Below are positions 33,790 to 42,528 of a stretch of 64,000 bases of DNA, piece after piece (positions within the stretch are counted from its first letter, which is position 1; each line of letters opens with the position of its first letter). The stretch comes from Nocardioides albus (GTDB lineage Bacteria; Actinomycetota; Actinomycetes; Propionibacteriales; Nocardioidaceae). The position numbers were made by a program, and so were the translations under genes. The stretch lies in NCBI RefSeq assembly GCF_014648255.1, contig NZ_BMQT01000005.1, positions 204,277-268,276 on the forward strand, given 5' to 3'. Below the pieces are notes generated by a model, which was given only the letters and a program-made list of their open reading frames with translations, was not told the origin of the DNA and searched no databases.

Positions 33790-34827
33790 TCAGGGGGTCC
33801 AGTAGGTACCCCCGGAGGGCGGTCCGGTCGGCAGGTGGCGTGTGGCCAGGCAGGAGTACGTCGCACCGGCGCCAGGCTCGGAGGCGCACTGATCCGCGCC
33901 GGACTCGCCTCGCACGACATCGGCGAGCGGGCCGCCGTTGAGCCGGTCGTTCCCGCCGCCACCGAGAAGTCGGTCACGGCCGTCTCCGCCGACGAGCGAG
34001 TCGACGTCCGTGCCGCCGGCCAAGTAGTCGGCGCCGCTGAAGCCCTTGAGCCAGTCGCTACCGGAACCACCATAGATCCGGTCGTTCCCGGACATGCCGT
34101 GGAGGCTGTCCCGCCCGGCGTTGCCGTAGATGAGGTCGGAGCTGCTGCCGCCGACCACTACGTCGGCGCCGTCTCCGGCGTAGATCTGGTCGTCCCCGAT
34201 GCCGCCGGCGAGATCGTCGTTCCCTGCTGCGCCCCACATCCTGTCGTTGCCGCCTCCACCGCTCAGCGCGTCCGAGCCGTCCTCGCCGTAGAGGCGGTCG
34301 TTGCCTCCTTGGCCGTGGAGGAAGTCCCGGCCGCTGCCGCCGTAGAGGGCATCACCGCTGTCGGTTCCCGCGGTGGAGTCGAATGTGCCGGAGATGTAGT
34401 GCCCAGCGATCGTGTCGCTCCCGACGCCGCCATAGATGGTGTCGGCACCAGTGCCGCCGGTGAGTTCGTCGTTGCCGGAGGTTCCGTAGAGCCTGTCGTT
34501 GCCTGATTCTCCGTTGGCCCAGATGCTGCCCCGGATCTCGTCGTTCCCTGGGCCGGCGAGCACGCGACTTCCGCCGCGGATCCGGTCGTCTCCCGAGCCG
34601 CCGCAGACGACGTCGTTGGAGTCGGCAACGATCGAGTCGGCGCCGGGCGTACCGAGGATGACGTCGCGGATCGCCGGATCCGTCCGCTTCTCACCATGGT
34701 TCAGGTCGACGGTCACGGCCCTGCTGATGCAGCTGGTCGCGGCTACGCTGCTCGAGCTGGTGAGCAGCATGAAGCCAGGGAGGATCAGGAGCGAGGCTGC
34801 CCCGGCGAGGGAAAGAGAGGTACGCAC
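33790..34827 (-). CDS. Secreted RTX-like calcium-binding repeat protein
   Basis: About 345 aa. A signal peptide (RTSLSLAGAASLLILPGFML, cut near VAATSC) is followed by more than a dozen nonapeptide-like hemolysin-type repeats of the GGxGxDxLxG kind (GGSGDDRI, GGTGADTIYGG, GGGGNDRMWG, GGDGRDRLLGG). These fold into a calcium-bound parallel beta-roll. No type I secretion signal or transporter is nearby, and the Sec signal implies a different export route than in Gram-negative RTX toxins. The start is GTG 34827; an upstream ATG at 34863 is possible. Function unknown. Confidence 0.85.
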   Translation of the reverse strand: MRTSLSLAGAASLLILPGFMLLTSSSSVAATSCISRAVTVDLNHGEKRTDPAIRDVILGTPGADSIVADSNDVVCGGSGDDRIRGGSRVLAGPGNDEIRGSIWANGESGNDRLYGTSGNDELTGGTGADTIYGGVGSDTIAGHYISGTFDSTAGTDSGDALYGGSGRDFLHGQGGNDRLYGEDGSDALSGGGGNDRMWGAAGNDDLAGGIGDDQIYAGDGADVVVGGSSSDLIYGNAGRDSLHGMSGNDRIYGGSGSDWLKGFSGADYLAGGTDVDSLVGGDGRDRLLGGGGNDRLNGGPLADVVRGESGADQCASEPGAGATYSCLATRHLPTGPPSGGTYWTP

Positions 34828-34869
34828 GGCGCACACCGTAGTGGGTATCCCGCGGCAGCGCATCAGGTA

Positions 34870-35502
34870 TCAGGCTACGGCGTGCTCGGCGATCCACTCG
34901 ACCAGCGGACGTATAGCCCGCCAGTCCTTCTTCACCTCGCCGACGAGGTCGGGGGTGTGGATGATCGGCTCGAAGCCGATGGTGCGGCCGAGGTGGATCG
35001 ACTTGTAGCGGAGGAGCTCGATCTTGGGGTGCTCCTTGTCGAAGCCACGGGGCGCGGTCTTGAGGCGGTCGCCGGTGACCTCGTAGCCCTTCTTCTCCGC
35101 GACCGCGAGACGTTTCTCCAGGTCTGCGCCGTAGTGGTCGTGGACGATCGCATCGCGGAAGGCGGCCAGCCGGGGCGGCTCGAACCAGTAGCAGCCGCCG
35201 CCGGTCCGGATGCCGCGCGGCGAGACCTCGACGTAGTAGCCCGTCTGAGGCGCCACCGCCACGAAGGCGCCCTGGTGGGTCTTGTAGGGCAGCTTGTCCT
35301 TCGAGAAACGTACGTCGCGGTAGGGCCGGAAGATCTTGGCCGTGCCGAACTCCTCGGCGAGCTCGTCGGTGAGCGCCTTCATCGGCGCGTGCACCGACTC
35401 CTTGTAGATGTGCTTGTGGGCTTCCCAGAACGACTTGGTGTTGTCGACCTCGAGGTCGTCGTAGAAGTCGAGCGCAGCGACGGGGAAACCTTCAAATACC
35501 AC
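34870..35502 (-). CDS. DUF2461 domain protein
   Basis: 210 aa. Family landmarks: FYDDLEVDNTKSFWEAHKHIY near the N-terminus, FRPYRDVRFSKDKLPYKTH, YYVEVSPRGIRTGGGCYWFE, and a C-terminal IRPLVEWIAEHA. DUF2461 proteins are widespread and uncharacterised. No signal peptide. It lies 35 bases from the lyase gene upstream and may be co-transcribed with it. Confidence 0.9.
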   Translation of the reverse strand: MVFEGFPVAALDFYDDLEVDNTKSFWEAHKHIYKESVHAPMKALTDELAEEFGTAKIFRPYRDVRFSKDKLPYKTHQGAFVAVAPQTGYYVEVSPRGIRTGGGCYWFEPPRLAAFRDAIVHDHYGADLEKRLAVAEKKGYEVTGDRLKTAPRGFDKEHPKIELLRYKSIHLGRTIGFEPIIHTPDLVGEVKKDWRAIRPLVEWIAEHAVA

Positions 35503-35537
35503 GTACGCAGCCTAACGATGCCGGCACAACAAGAGGA

Positions 35538-36914
35538 TCACGCGGAGGGGATCTGGATGCTGTCCGCGACCCGGCGGGCGTGCTCGGCCATGGCGCGGGC
35601 GATGTTGGCGGACTCGCCGAGGTGGCGAGCAGGGTCGAGCAGTCCGTCGATCTCGTCGCGGCTGAAGTGGGTCGAGACCTCGGGGGAGTCGGCGAGGAGC
35701 GAGGCGAAGTCGATGTCGTCGACCGCGGAGCGCTGGGCGAGCTCGAAGACGACGTCGTGGGCGACCTGGCGGCCGATGCGCTCACCGAGCTCGAGCATCA
35801 GCGACTCGGACCCGATCAGCCCGCCGGAGAGCCGGAGGTTGGCGCGCATCCGGTCCTCGTCGAAGGTCAGCCCGGTGAAGATGACCACGAGCCTGGCGAG
35901 CACGTCCCCGGCCAAGCGCGACGCCTGCGCGACCGCGTCCTCCAGGATGCCGGTCATCGCGCCGTTGGCCTCGTGGTCGTGGAGCATCGACTCCATCGCC
36001 GGGGCGACGAGCCCGCGCAGCTGGGTGGCGGCGGTGATGACGTCCAACGTCAGCTGCGGGTTGCGCTTGTGGGGCATCGTCGAGGAGCCGATGGTGCCTT
36101 CGGGGATCGGCTCGAAGGCCTCACCGAACTCGGGCTGCATCATCGAGTAGACGTCCTTGCCGATCTTCCCGGCGGTGCCGCCGAGCAGACCGAGGATGGA
36201 GACCCACTCGACCATGCCGTCGTTGATCGCCCGCGAGGGGACCGGCATCGAGCCCATGTCGAGCCGGGACGCCGTCTCCGTCTCGATCGCCCGGGCATGG
36301 GACCCGAAGGAGGCCATCGTGCCCGCCGCCCCGCCCATCAGAAGACGGAAGACCCGGTCCTCGACCGAGCGGAGCCGGTCGACGTGGGCCGCGACCTCGT
36401 CGATCCAGATGGCGACCTTGAAGCCGAAGGTGATCGGGACCGCGTGCTGGGAGTGCGTACGTCCCGGCATCGGCACCTCGGCACCGGCCTCGGCGACCTT
36501 CGACAGCGAGCGGAGCAGGTCGCCGAGCAGGTCGAGGATCTTGTCGTGCGCCTGGCGCAGCAGGATCAGGTCGGCGGTCTGGGTGATGTTCTGCGTGGTG
36601 GCGCCCCAGTGGACCCAGCCGCCGTGCTTCTTGCCGACGACCCGGCAGAGCTCCTCGACCAGCGGCGTCAGCGGGTGGCTGTGCTCGGCGGTGGCCTTCT
36701 CGATGCGGTCCAGGTCGAGCTTGTCCAGGTCGGCGGCCTCGGCGATCGCCTCGCCGGCCTCCGCCGGGATCACCTTCACGGCCGCTTCGGCCTCGGCCAG
36801 CGCTGCCTCGACGTCGAGCCGTGCCTGCAGGCGCGCCTCGTAGGTGAACAGGTCTCCGATGCCGTGGTCGGGGACTCGTCCGTCGGTGAATCGGCTGGTC
36901 GAGCCCGCGGGCAT
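35538..36914 (-). CDS. Fumarase/aspartase-superfamily lyase (PcaB/PurB-like)
   Basis: 458 aa. The superfamily signature loop is GSSTMPHKRNPQ (about residue 275), carrying the catalytic Ser. GGWVHWGATTQNITQTADL and GRTHSQHAVPITFGFKVA supply the general-acid region. The VHWGATTQ form is typical of 3-carboxy-muconate cycloisomerase-like and secondary adenylosuccinate-lyase-like enzymes, and housekeeping PurB normally differs here. No pca or pur genes are adjacent. A lyase acting on a succinyl/fumaryl adduct is safe to state; the exact substrate is not. Confidence 0.85.
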   Translation of the reverse strand: MPAGSTSRFTDGRVPDHGIGDLFTYEARLQARLDVEAALAEAEAAVKVIPAEAGEAIAEAADLDKLDLDRIEKATAEHSHPLTPLVEELCRVVGKKHGGWVHWGATTQNITQTADLILLRQAHDKILDLLGDLLRSLSKVAEAGAEVPMPGRTHSQHAVPITFGFKVAIWIDEVAAHVDRLRSVEDRVFRLLMGGAAGTMASFGSHARAIETETASRLDMGSMPVPSRAINDGMVEWVSILGLLGGTAGKIGKDVYSMMQPEFGEAFEPIPEGTIGSSTMPHKRNPQLTLDVITAATQLRGLVAPAMESMLHDHEANGAMTGILEDAVAQASRLAGDVLARLVVIFTGLTFDEDRMRANLRLSGGLIGSESLMLELGERIGRQVAHDVVFELAQRSAVDDIDFASLLADSPEVSTHFSRDEIDGLLDPARHLGESANIARAMAEHARRVADSIQIPSA

Positions 36915-37039
36915 GTCGGGTGATCCTTTACGTCTCGTTCACACGGTGATTGGAAAACAGAGACCCAATCTTAATGGACGAAGGGCCGAAACAGCGGGGA
37001 TCGTGTGCGGCCTCACTTGGATCGTGCAAGTGAACGGAA

Positions 37040-37067
37040 CCGGGCCGCACCAAGAGGCACGGCCCGG
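37040..37067 (-). terminator. Terminator of tRNA-Gly
   Basis: CCGGGCCG and its complement surround a 12-base loop just beyond the tRNA 3' end on the minus strand. Confidence 0.65.
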
Positions 37068-37072
37068 ATCAT

Positions 37073-37148
37073 TGGAGCGGACGACGAGATTCGAACTCGC
37101 GACATCAACCTTGGGAAGGTTGCGCTCTACCAACTGAGCTACGTCCGC
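37073..37148 (-). tRNA. tRNA-Gly (anticodon CCC)
   Basis: The minus strand reads a full cloverleaf: acceptor GCGGACG paired with CGTCCGC, D-arm TAGCTCAGTTGGTAGAGC, anticodon stem CAACC/GGTTG with loop TTCCCAA (anticodon CCC), and T-arm with GTTCGAATC. The discriminator base is T, and CCA is encoded. The rest of the 336-base gap 36915-37250 shows no gene: it holds the lyase promoter region, the terminator at 37040 and the dcd promoter. Confidence 0.93.
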
Positions 37149-37250
37149 AGGTGCGACGGGAATGCTACCGCACGCTCCCCGGTAGGTGTGAAAAGCGGTC
37201 CGGAAAGTCGCGCCGTCGTCCCTGGCGCCCGGCTGCGTTAGGTTTGCCTC

Positions 37251-37826
37251 GTGCTGCTGAGCGACAAGGACATCCTGACCGAGATCCAAGACGGGCGGAT
37301 CGTCATCGAACCCTGGGACGAGTCGATGCTGCAGCCGTCGTCCATCGACGTACGTCTGGACCGGTTCTTCCGGGTCTTCGACAACCACAAGTACGCCACG
37401 ATCGACCCGGCCGTCGACCAGTCCGAGCTCACCCGGCAGATCGAGACCGAGGGCGACGAGCCGTTCATCCTGCACCCGGGGGAGTTCGTGCTCGGATCGA
37501 CCTACGAGACCGTCAGTCTTCCCGACGACATCGCGGCGCGCGTGGAGGGCAAGAGCTCGCTCGGGCGGCTCGGGCTGCTCACCCACGCCACCGCCGGCTT
37601 CGTCGACCCCGGCTTCTCGGGGCATGTGACGCTCGAGCTGGCCAACGTCGCGACGCTGCCGATCAAGCTCTACCCGGGCATGAAGATCGGGCAGTACTGC
37701 TTCTTCAAGCTCACCTCGCCCGCGCAGAACCCCTACGGCTCGGAGAAGTACGGCAGTCGCTACCAGGGCCAGCGTGGGCCGACGGCCTCGCGCAGCTTCC
37801 AGAGCTTCCACCGCACCAAGATCTGA
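37251..37826 (+). CDS. dcd: dCTP deaminase (possibly bifunctional dUMP-forming)
   Basis: 191 aa. Converts dCTP to dUTP, or directly to dUMP in the mycobacterial bifunctional enzymes. Motifs: [20 protein letters not shown], the active-site [20 protein letters not shown] (Ser-Ser-Leu and catalytic Glu region), and the C-terminal [16 protein letters not shown] nucleotide clamp. The [12 protein letters not shown] stretch fits the actinobacterial bifunctional type. GTG start; TAGGTT (37239-37244) lies six bases upstream, so the message is leaderless. The kinase gene follows after 7 bases. Confidence 0.95.
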   Translation: MLLSDKDILTEIQDGRIVIEPWDESMLQPSSIDVRLDRFFRVFDNHKYATIDPAVDQSELTRQIETEGDEPFILHPGEFVLGSTYETVSLPDDIAARVEGKSSLGRLGLLTHATAGFVDPGFSGHVTLELANVATLPIKLYPGMKIGQYCFFKLTSPAQNPYGSEKYGSRYQGQRGPTASRSFQSFHRTKI

Positions 37827-37833
37827 GCGGCCG

Positions 37834-38796
37834 GTGGGCGAGGTCTTCGCGGGGCGCTACGAGCTGCTGGAGCCCATCGCGGAGGGAGGGATGGGCGCGG
37901 TCTGGCAGGTCCACGACCGTCGCGAGGGTGACATCAAGGCGGCCAAGCTGCTGCGCCAGCGCGATGCCTCCTCCCTGCTTCGGTTCATCCGGGAGCAGGC
38001 CACCCGGATCCACCACCCGCACGTCGTGACCCCGCTCGGCTGGGCCGGCGAGGACGACAACGTGCTGTTCACGATGCCGCTGCTGCGCGGCGGCTCGGTC
38101 GCCATGCTCGTGGGTGACTACGGCGCACTGTCCGAGCAGTGGGTCGCCGCGATCCTCGACCAGACGCTCTCCGGCCTCGAGGCGGTGCATGCCGCCGGGG
38201 TGGTGCACCGCGACGTCAAGCCGGGCAACCTGCTGCTGGAGGTGACCGGTGCCGGTGTCCCGCATGTGCGGCTCTCCGACTTCGGGGTGGCCGTCCCGTC
38301 CGACCAGCCGCGGCTCACCGAGGCCAACGTGATGATCGGTACGCCGGGCTACATGGCGCCTGATCAGGGCTTCGACCCGGATCCCCGCGACGACCTCTAC
38401 GCCACCGCCGTCACCGGCCTGCACCTGCTCACCGGGACCAGACCACCGCACGACGCTGCGTACGTGCCGAGGACCCAGCTGGGTCAGCTGCTCCTGCGCG
38501 CGGTCGGCGAGGATCGTGCCGCCCGGCCGCAGTCCGCCGCCGAGTTCCGCGAGCTGCTCGCCCGGGCCGTCCCGGCCCGGCCCTGGGAGCCGGGCGAGGC
38601 CGAGGTCCTGGATCAGTACGCCGCGGGGCGAACGTCGCCGCCTCCGCCGCCTCCGCCACTGACCCCGCGGGAGACTCCGGAGAAGACCGCGCTGCGACGT
38701 ACGAAACAGCACGACGACCGGCCGGTGTGGCCGATCGTCGTGCTGATGCTCGCCGGGATCCTGCTGCTGGCGGGCGGCGTCTTCCTGCTGAGCTAG
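37834..38796 (+). CDS. Membrane Ser/Thr protein kinase (PASTA-less, PknB-like)
   Basis: 320 aa. The eukaryotic-type kinase core is complete: P-loop IAEGGMGAVWQV, ATP lysine in GDIKAAKLL, catalytic VVHRDVKPGNLLL, DFG in LSDFGVAVP, activation-loop IGTPGYMAPDQ (APD in place of the usual APE) and a DDLYATAVTGLHLLTG lobe. A proline run (SPPPPPPPL) and one C-terminal transmembrane helix (WPIVVLMLAGILLLAGGVFL) end the protein, leaving almost no extracellular sensor. The start is GTG 37834. Its stop overlaps that of the convergent VWA gene at CTAG. Confidence 0.93.
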   Translation: MGEVFAGRYELLEPIAEGGMGAVWQVHDRREGDIKAAKLLRQRDASSLLRFIREQATRIHHPHVVTPLGWAGEDDNVLFTMPLLRGGSVAMLVGDYGALSEQWVAAILDQTLSGLEAVHAAGVVHRDVKPGNLLLEVTGAGVPHVRLSDFGVAVPSDQPRLTEANVMIGTPGYMAPDQGFDPDPRDDLYATAVTGLHLLTGTRPPHDAAYVPRTQLGQLLLRAVGEDRAARPQSAAEFRELLARAVPARPWEPGEAEVLDQYAAGRTSPPPPPPPLTPRETPEKTALRRTKQHDDRPVWPIVVLMLAGILLLAGGVFLLS

Positions 38797-40751
38797 GCGC
38801 GCCGTCTCCGGATCAGCAGCACAGCCCCCGCTGCGAGCGCGATGAGCCCGAGGCCGGTCCCGCCGATGCCGGCGACCAGCTCGAGCGTGTCAGACCCCTT
38901 TCCGCCCTGGTCGGAGCCGGAGATGGTGGTCACCGTGTTCCGACCGGAGCTGTCGGGGCTGCCCGAGGCGCCCGGTCCCTCTGGTGCCTCGGCGCCGTCG
39001 GCGGCGTTCAGGTTGAGATCGGCGGTGGGCGCGGTCAGTCCGGAGACCTTCTCGTAGTCGGGTTCGCCCTCGCCGTCCTCGCCGACGGTCTTGACGATGA
39101 GGGTGTACGGCACGTTGATGTTCTCGTCGAGGCCGTACTGCACCCGGACGTAGTGGACGCCCGGCAGGCCGGTCGAGGCCGCGGCGTCGGCGAAGTCGAA
39201 ACGGTTGCGGTAGGCGATGACGTTGGACAGGGTGCCGGTCCGCCAGGCGTCCGGGCAGTTCTGGAGCAGGCCGGGGCGGCACCAGCTCTCCGGCACATCG
39301 GTGCCGAGGTCGATCGTGGCCTGGCCGCCGAGCGGTCCGATGACATCGAGCTGGATGCCCGCTCCGACTCCCCACTCGCGACGGATCGCGTCGGTCAGCC
39401 TGGCGTCGAACTGGGCCTGCAGGTGCTGGCCCCAGCCGACGGGGACGCCGATGACCTGGTTCTCGCCCGGGTTGATGTCGAACGAGTAGGTGCCGTCCTC
39501 GACGATCGGCGCGTTGGCGATCGCGCTGCCCGGGATCAGGCCGGCGGTCGGCTCGGCCGGCGTCAGCTCGGTCCACGTCGGCGGGTCGGGCTGGGCGGGC
39601 AGCGCATCGAGGGCGGCCGCGCTGAGCGAAGGCTCCTCGTAGACCATCAGCTGGACCTGCTTGCCGGCGATGGCACCGGTGTCCTTGCCGCCGGACTTGG
39701 TGTCGAAGAACAGCTCGTCGGCGGTGTTGCAGGGCGCTTCCGGGTCGGTGTCCGCGCTGTGCGTGGAGCCGAAGATCAGCCGGCTGCCGTCGCCGTGGGT
39801 CGTGCTCTGCACGACCGCTCGCCGGCACTGGGTGAGATCGCCGTTCTCGTCCTCGACGCTGATCTGCGCGTTCAGGTTGCTGACCAGATCCTCGGACTCG
39901 CCCTCGAAGATCAGCCCGAAGTGCACCGTGGTGCCCGGCGCGGTGCGCTTGAACCGGTAGTAGCGCTCGCCGCGGGTCTGGATCGTGTCCAGATACTGCC
40001 CCGTCTTCACGGTGGGCGCGTCTGCGGCGTCGGGGGTGCCCTTCACCGGGGTGCCGGTGAACTCGAACGGTCGCAACGCGCGCTGCGAGGCGCCGGAGAT
40101 CGACTCACCGATGCCCTCGGCGTCGTCGGCGTCGTAGTAGGTGCCGTTGCCCTTCTCGGCGATGCACTCGAGCTGTTTGCGGGCCTTGCCGGAGACCGAG
40201 AGCCCGACGACGTCGATCTGCAGGTCGATGCCCTTGTCTGAGAGTGCCTGCGCTGCCGGGCAGGGGTCGCCGCAGGTCGACTCACCGTCGGAGACGAGGA
40301 CGATCGATCGCTTGCCCTCGGACCCGATGTCCTCGGCGGCACGCTCGAGCGCGATCGGGATCGGGGTCTCGCCGTAGGGCTTGTAGCCGCTCACCGCCGA
40401 CCTCAGGTCGTCGCGGTTTCCGGTGCCGGGCTCGACAACGAGCTGGGTGTCCTGGCAGGCGCCCTTCTGCTTGCGTCCGAAGACCTTCGCGCCGAAGACC
40501 CGCATGCCCACGTCGGCGCTCTCGGGCAGGTCGTCGATCACGGTGTCGAGGGCCTGTTTGGCCGCCTGGATCTTGGTCGTGCCGCCGCCGGCCGGCTCCT
40601 TCATCGAGCCGGAGGAGTCGAGCACGAGCATCATCCGCCCGTACGTCCCTTGCTGCTGTTCCTCGGCGGCGGCGGGGGCTGCCCCGGCGCCGGCCACGGC
40701 CAGGACCAGGGCGCCGGCGAGGCCGCTGGTGATCGCGAGTCTGTTCCGCAT
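38793..40751 (-). CDS. Secreted, membrane-anchored VWA-domain protein
   Basis: 652 aa. Signal peptide (SGLAGALVLAVAGAGAAPAAAE), then a von Willebrand factor A domain with the metal-site motif MLVLDSSGSMKEPAG (about residue 42) and IVLVSDGESTCGDPCPAA. A long beta-rich middle carries several Cys pairs. The C-terminus has a Ser/Gly linker, one helix (GIGGTGLGLIALAAGAVLLI) and a basic RRRR tail. No LPxTG motif, so it is a membrane anchor and not a sortase substrate. Likely an adhesion or surface-complex protein; partners unknown. Confidence 0.88.
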   Translation of the reverse strand: MRNRLAITSGLAGALVLAVAGAGAAPAAAEEQQQGTYGRMMLVLDSSGSMKEPAGGGTTKIQAAKQALDTVIDDLPESADVGMRVFGAKVFGRKQKGACQDTQLVVEPGTGNRDDLRSAVSGYKPYGETPIPIALERAAEDIGSEGKRSIVLVSDGESTCGDPCPAAQALSDKGIDLQIDVVGLSVSGKARKQLECIAEKGNGTYYDADDAEGIGESISGASQRALRPFEFTGTPVKGTPDAADAPTVKTGQYLDTIQTRGERYYRFKRTAPGTTVHFGLIFEGESEDLVSNLNAQISVEDENGDLTQCRRAVVQSTTHGDGSRLIFGSTHSADTDPEAPCNTADELFFDTKSGGKDTGAIAGKQVQLMVYEEPSLSAAALDALPAQPDPPTWTELTPAEPTAGLIPGSAIANAPIVEDGTYSFDINPGENQVIGVPVGWGQHLQAQFDARLTDAIRREWGVGAGIQLDVIGPLGGQATIDLGTDVPESWCRPGLLQNCPDAWRTGTLSNVIAYRNRFDFADAAASTGLPGVHYVRVQYGLDENINVPYTLIVKTVGEDGEGEPDYEKVSGLTAPTADLNLNAADGAEAPEGPGASGSPDSSGRNTVTTISGSDQGGKGSDTLELVAGIGGTGLGLIALAAGAVLLIRRRRA

Positions 40752-40778
40752 GCCCGCACCTTATGTTCACTAATGTAT

Positions 40779-40808
40779 ACGACGCAAGTACGTTTGCGAA
40801 CTTGTCGT
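40779..40808. promoter_or_regulatory. Imperfect palindrome between VWA and XRE genes
   Basis: ACGACGCAAGT and ACTTGTCGT face each other across about ten bases in an AT-richer divergent gap. It could be the binding site of the XRE protein; unproven. Confidence 0.45.
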
Positions 40809-40817
40809 CTACGTGTG

Positions 40818-40823
40818 TATATT
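40818..40823 (+). promoter_or_regulatory. TATATT -10 box of the XRE regulator
   Basis: TATATT ends six bases before the ATG at 40830, the leaderless spacing seen at several other genes here. Confidence 0.6.
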
Positions 40824-40829
40824 CACGTC

Positions 40830-41333
40830 ATGAGTGTCGAGGAGAACATCCGACGGCAGCGCGAGCTGTACGGCGAGCCGCTGGGCGAGCTGGTGCGACG
40901 TGCGACCGCCCCGTTGGGCCTCACTCAGGCGACGACCGCCAAGGTTCTGGGACTGAGCCCGGCGATGCTGTCGCACTTGATGACCGGGCAGCGGGTCAAG
41001 ATCGCCAACCCGATCGCGCTGGGGCGCCTGCACGCGCTGATCGACCTCGGTGCCAGCGCGGGCGAGCTCACAACCTCCCAGATCAACGCGCGGCTCGACG
41101 AGATCCGTGAGCTGTCCTCGGAGCTGACAACCGGGGCACGTGTCATGGCCGCCGAAGGGGGCGCGGTCGTGCGCGGCGTACTGCGCGCCGTCGCCTCCGG
41201 TCGCGAGCTCCAGCAGGCCGCCGATGCCCTCCGCGACGTGGCCCCTGGCCTTGCCGACGTGCTCCGGATCTACGGCTCCGGGACCGACGAAGAGCTCCGC
41301 ACCCACTTCGCCTCGATCCGTCACCTGCTCTGA
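40830..41333 (+). CDS. XRE-type DNA-binding protein
   Basis: 167 aa. An N-terminal helix-turn-helix is visible: GLTQATTAKVLGLSPAMLSH, then LMTGQRVKIANP. The C-terminal ~110 residues are helical and may dimerise or sense a ligand. It is divergent from the VWA gene with 78 bases between starts, so local control of that gene and itself is likely. No partner toxin is recognised. Confidence 0.85.
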   Translation: MSVEENIRRQRELYGEPLGELVRRATAPLGLTQATTAKVLGLSPAMLSHLMTGQRVKIANPIALGRLHALIDLGASAGELTTSQINARLDEIRELSSELTTGARVMAAEGGAVVRGVLRAVASGRELQQAADALRDVAPGLADVLRIYGSGTDEELRTHFASIRHLL

Positions 41334-41376
41334 TCGAGAGTCGCCATGGACCGAGCCCCCGGGCCGGTCGGAACGA

Positions 41377-42375
41377 TCATCGGCTCGTCGAAGCGCGCGC
41401 GATGACGACCGGTGTGGGGCTGTGGGCTACGGCGACTTGCCGGCCGTTCAGCAGGCCGAGCAGCAGGTCGGCGACGCGCGTGCCGATCACCGGTAGGTTG
41501 AGATCGAGTGCGGTGATGGCCGGTTGGGCAAGCGCGGCCCGTCGACCGTCGTAGTTGGTCGCGACCATCAGGTCGTCAGGCACCGTGCGGCCCAGGTCGA
41601 CCGCTGCGCGGAGCCCGCCCGCGGCGAGTGCATCCAGAGGTGCGTAGACGGCGTCGATCGACGGGTCCGACACCAATGCCTCCCGTACTGCGACGTATCC
41701 CCCCTCCTCGCCTGCGCTCGCGTCGGCGCGGATGACGCTGACACGCAGATGCTCGTCGGATCGGGACTCCAGGTAGGCGAGGTGTGAGTCTGCGAGCGAA
41801 TAGGGTTGGCGGCTCAGGGCGACGGCTACGTGGCGTGCTCCGGCGTCTGCAAGGTGGTCGAGCATGACGTCGGCACCACCGGCTCCGCGGTCGAGGTAGG
41901 CGTCTGCGGCGCCCGCGCCGTCCTTGCCGACCGTGACCACCGTGACGCCGCGGGACCGGAAGCGGTCGGCGATCGGGTCATCGGCGCGCGGGTCCACGAC
42001 GATCGCTCCGTCGATGTCGAGCTGGTCGAGGGCGGCCAGGTCGGAGACCGGTGGGACGAGGAGCATGGAGTAGCCGTTCCGCAGACACTGCTCGGCGATG
42101 GGGAACGACAGCTCGAGCAAGAACCCCAGATGGGCTGCCTCGCTGACGATCTGGGCCGGCAGGGCGGTGACCAGCGCGACCACTGAGGAGCGGCCGGTAC
42201 GCATCCGCTGTGCGCGCACGTTCGGTCGGTAGCCGAGCTCCTGGGCGACGCGAACGACTCGGTCGCGGGTCGACTGACTCACCCGATCACGGCCGTTGAG
42301 AGCCTTGGAGGCGGTGGAGAGGGAAACCCCGGCCGTCGCTGCGACGTCGACGATCGTCACCTGTCCTTCGGTCAT
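41377..42375 (-). CDS. LacI-family regulator of the nucleoside operon
   Basis: 332 aa. The LacI headpiece is VTIVDVAATAGVSLSTASKA followed by LNGRDRVSQSTRDRV and the hinge region RAQRMRTGRSSVVALV. The periplasmic-binding-protein-like ligand domain follows. It is divergent from the nucleoside hydrolase gene; two GAAAACGTTTC-like operators lie between them. The effector is predicted to be the imported nucleoside, its base, or ribose. ATG 42375 places the headpiece at the very N-terminus, as in the family. Confidence 0.93.
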   Translation of the reverse strand: MTEGQVTIVDVAATAGVSLSTASKALNGRDRVSQSTRDRVVRVAQELGYRPNVRAQRMRTGRSSVVALVTALPAQIVSEAAHLGFLLELSFPIAEQCLRNGYSMLLVPPVSDLAALDQLDIDGAIVVDPRADDPIADRFRSRGVTVVTVGKDGAGAADAYLDRGAGGADVMLDHLADAGARHVAVALSRQPYSLADSHLAYLESRSDEHLRVSVIRADASAGEEGGYVAVREALVSDPSIDAVYAPLDALAAGGLRAAVDLGRTVPDDLMVATNYDGRRAALAQPAITALDLNLPVIGTRVADLLLGLLNGRQVAVAHSPTPVVIARASTSR

Positions 42376-42435
42376 GCCCGCGGCCACCTCTTCAACATCG
42401 TTCCTGTCCCTCGCCGGGGGCGGGGAGCAACTTTT

Positions 42436-42450
42436 GCGAAAACCTTTCGC
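42436..42450. promoter_or_regulatory. LacI-type operator 1
   Basis: GCGAAAACCTTTCGC, 6-base arms around a 3-base centre, in the regulator/operon gap. Confidence 0.7.
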
Positions 42451-42492
42451 CACACTCTTCCACATCACCGACGGGCGTGTATACGCTGCCGT

Positions 42493-42507
42493 GCGAAAAC
42501 GTTTCTC
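42493..42507. promoter_or_regulatory. LacI-type operator 2
   Basis: GCGAAAACGTTTCTC contains the near-palindromic core GAAAACGTTTC, typical of LacI/GalR sites. It lies 57 bases from operator 1, just ahead of the nucleoside hydrolase start. Confidence 0.72.
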
Positions 42508-42528
42508 CGATGAAGGGTCCCAACAACG

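Noticed and set aside
36875..36914. Another copy of the CTGGTCGAGCC repeat at the lyase start
   Set aside because: Only about ten bases match, they code for the lyase N-terminus, and the ACCAACACGG end is missing.
35538..36914. Naming the lyase purB
   Set aside because: The VHWGATTQ segment fits PcaB-like and secondary lyases; no purine genes adjoin. Kept as superfamily-level call.
38793..40751. Sortase-anchored protein
   Set aside because: The C-terminus has a helix and basic tail but no LPxTG-type motif.
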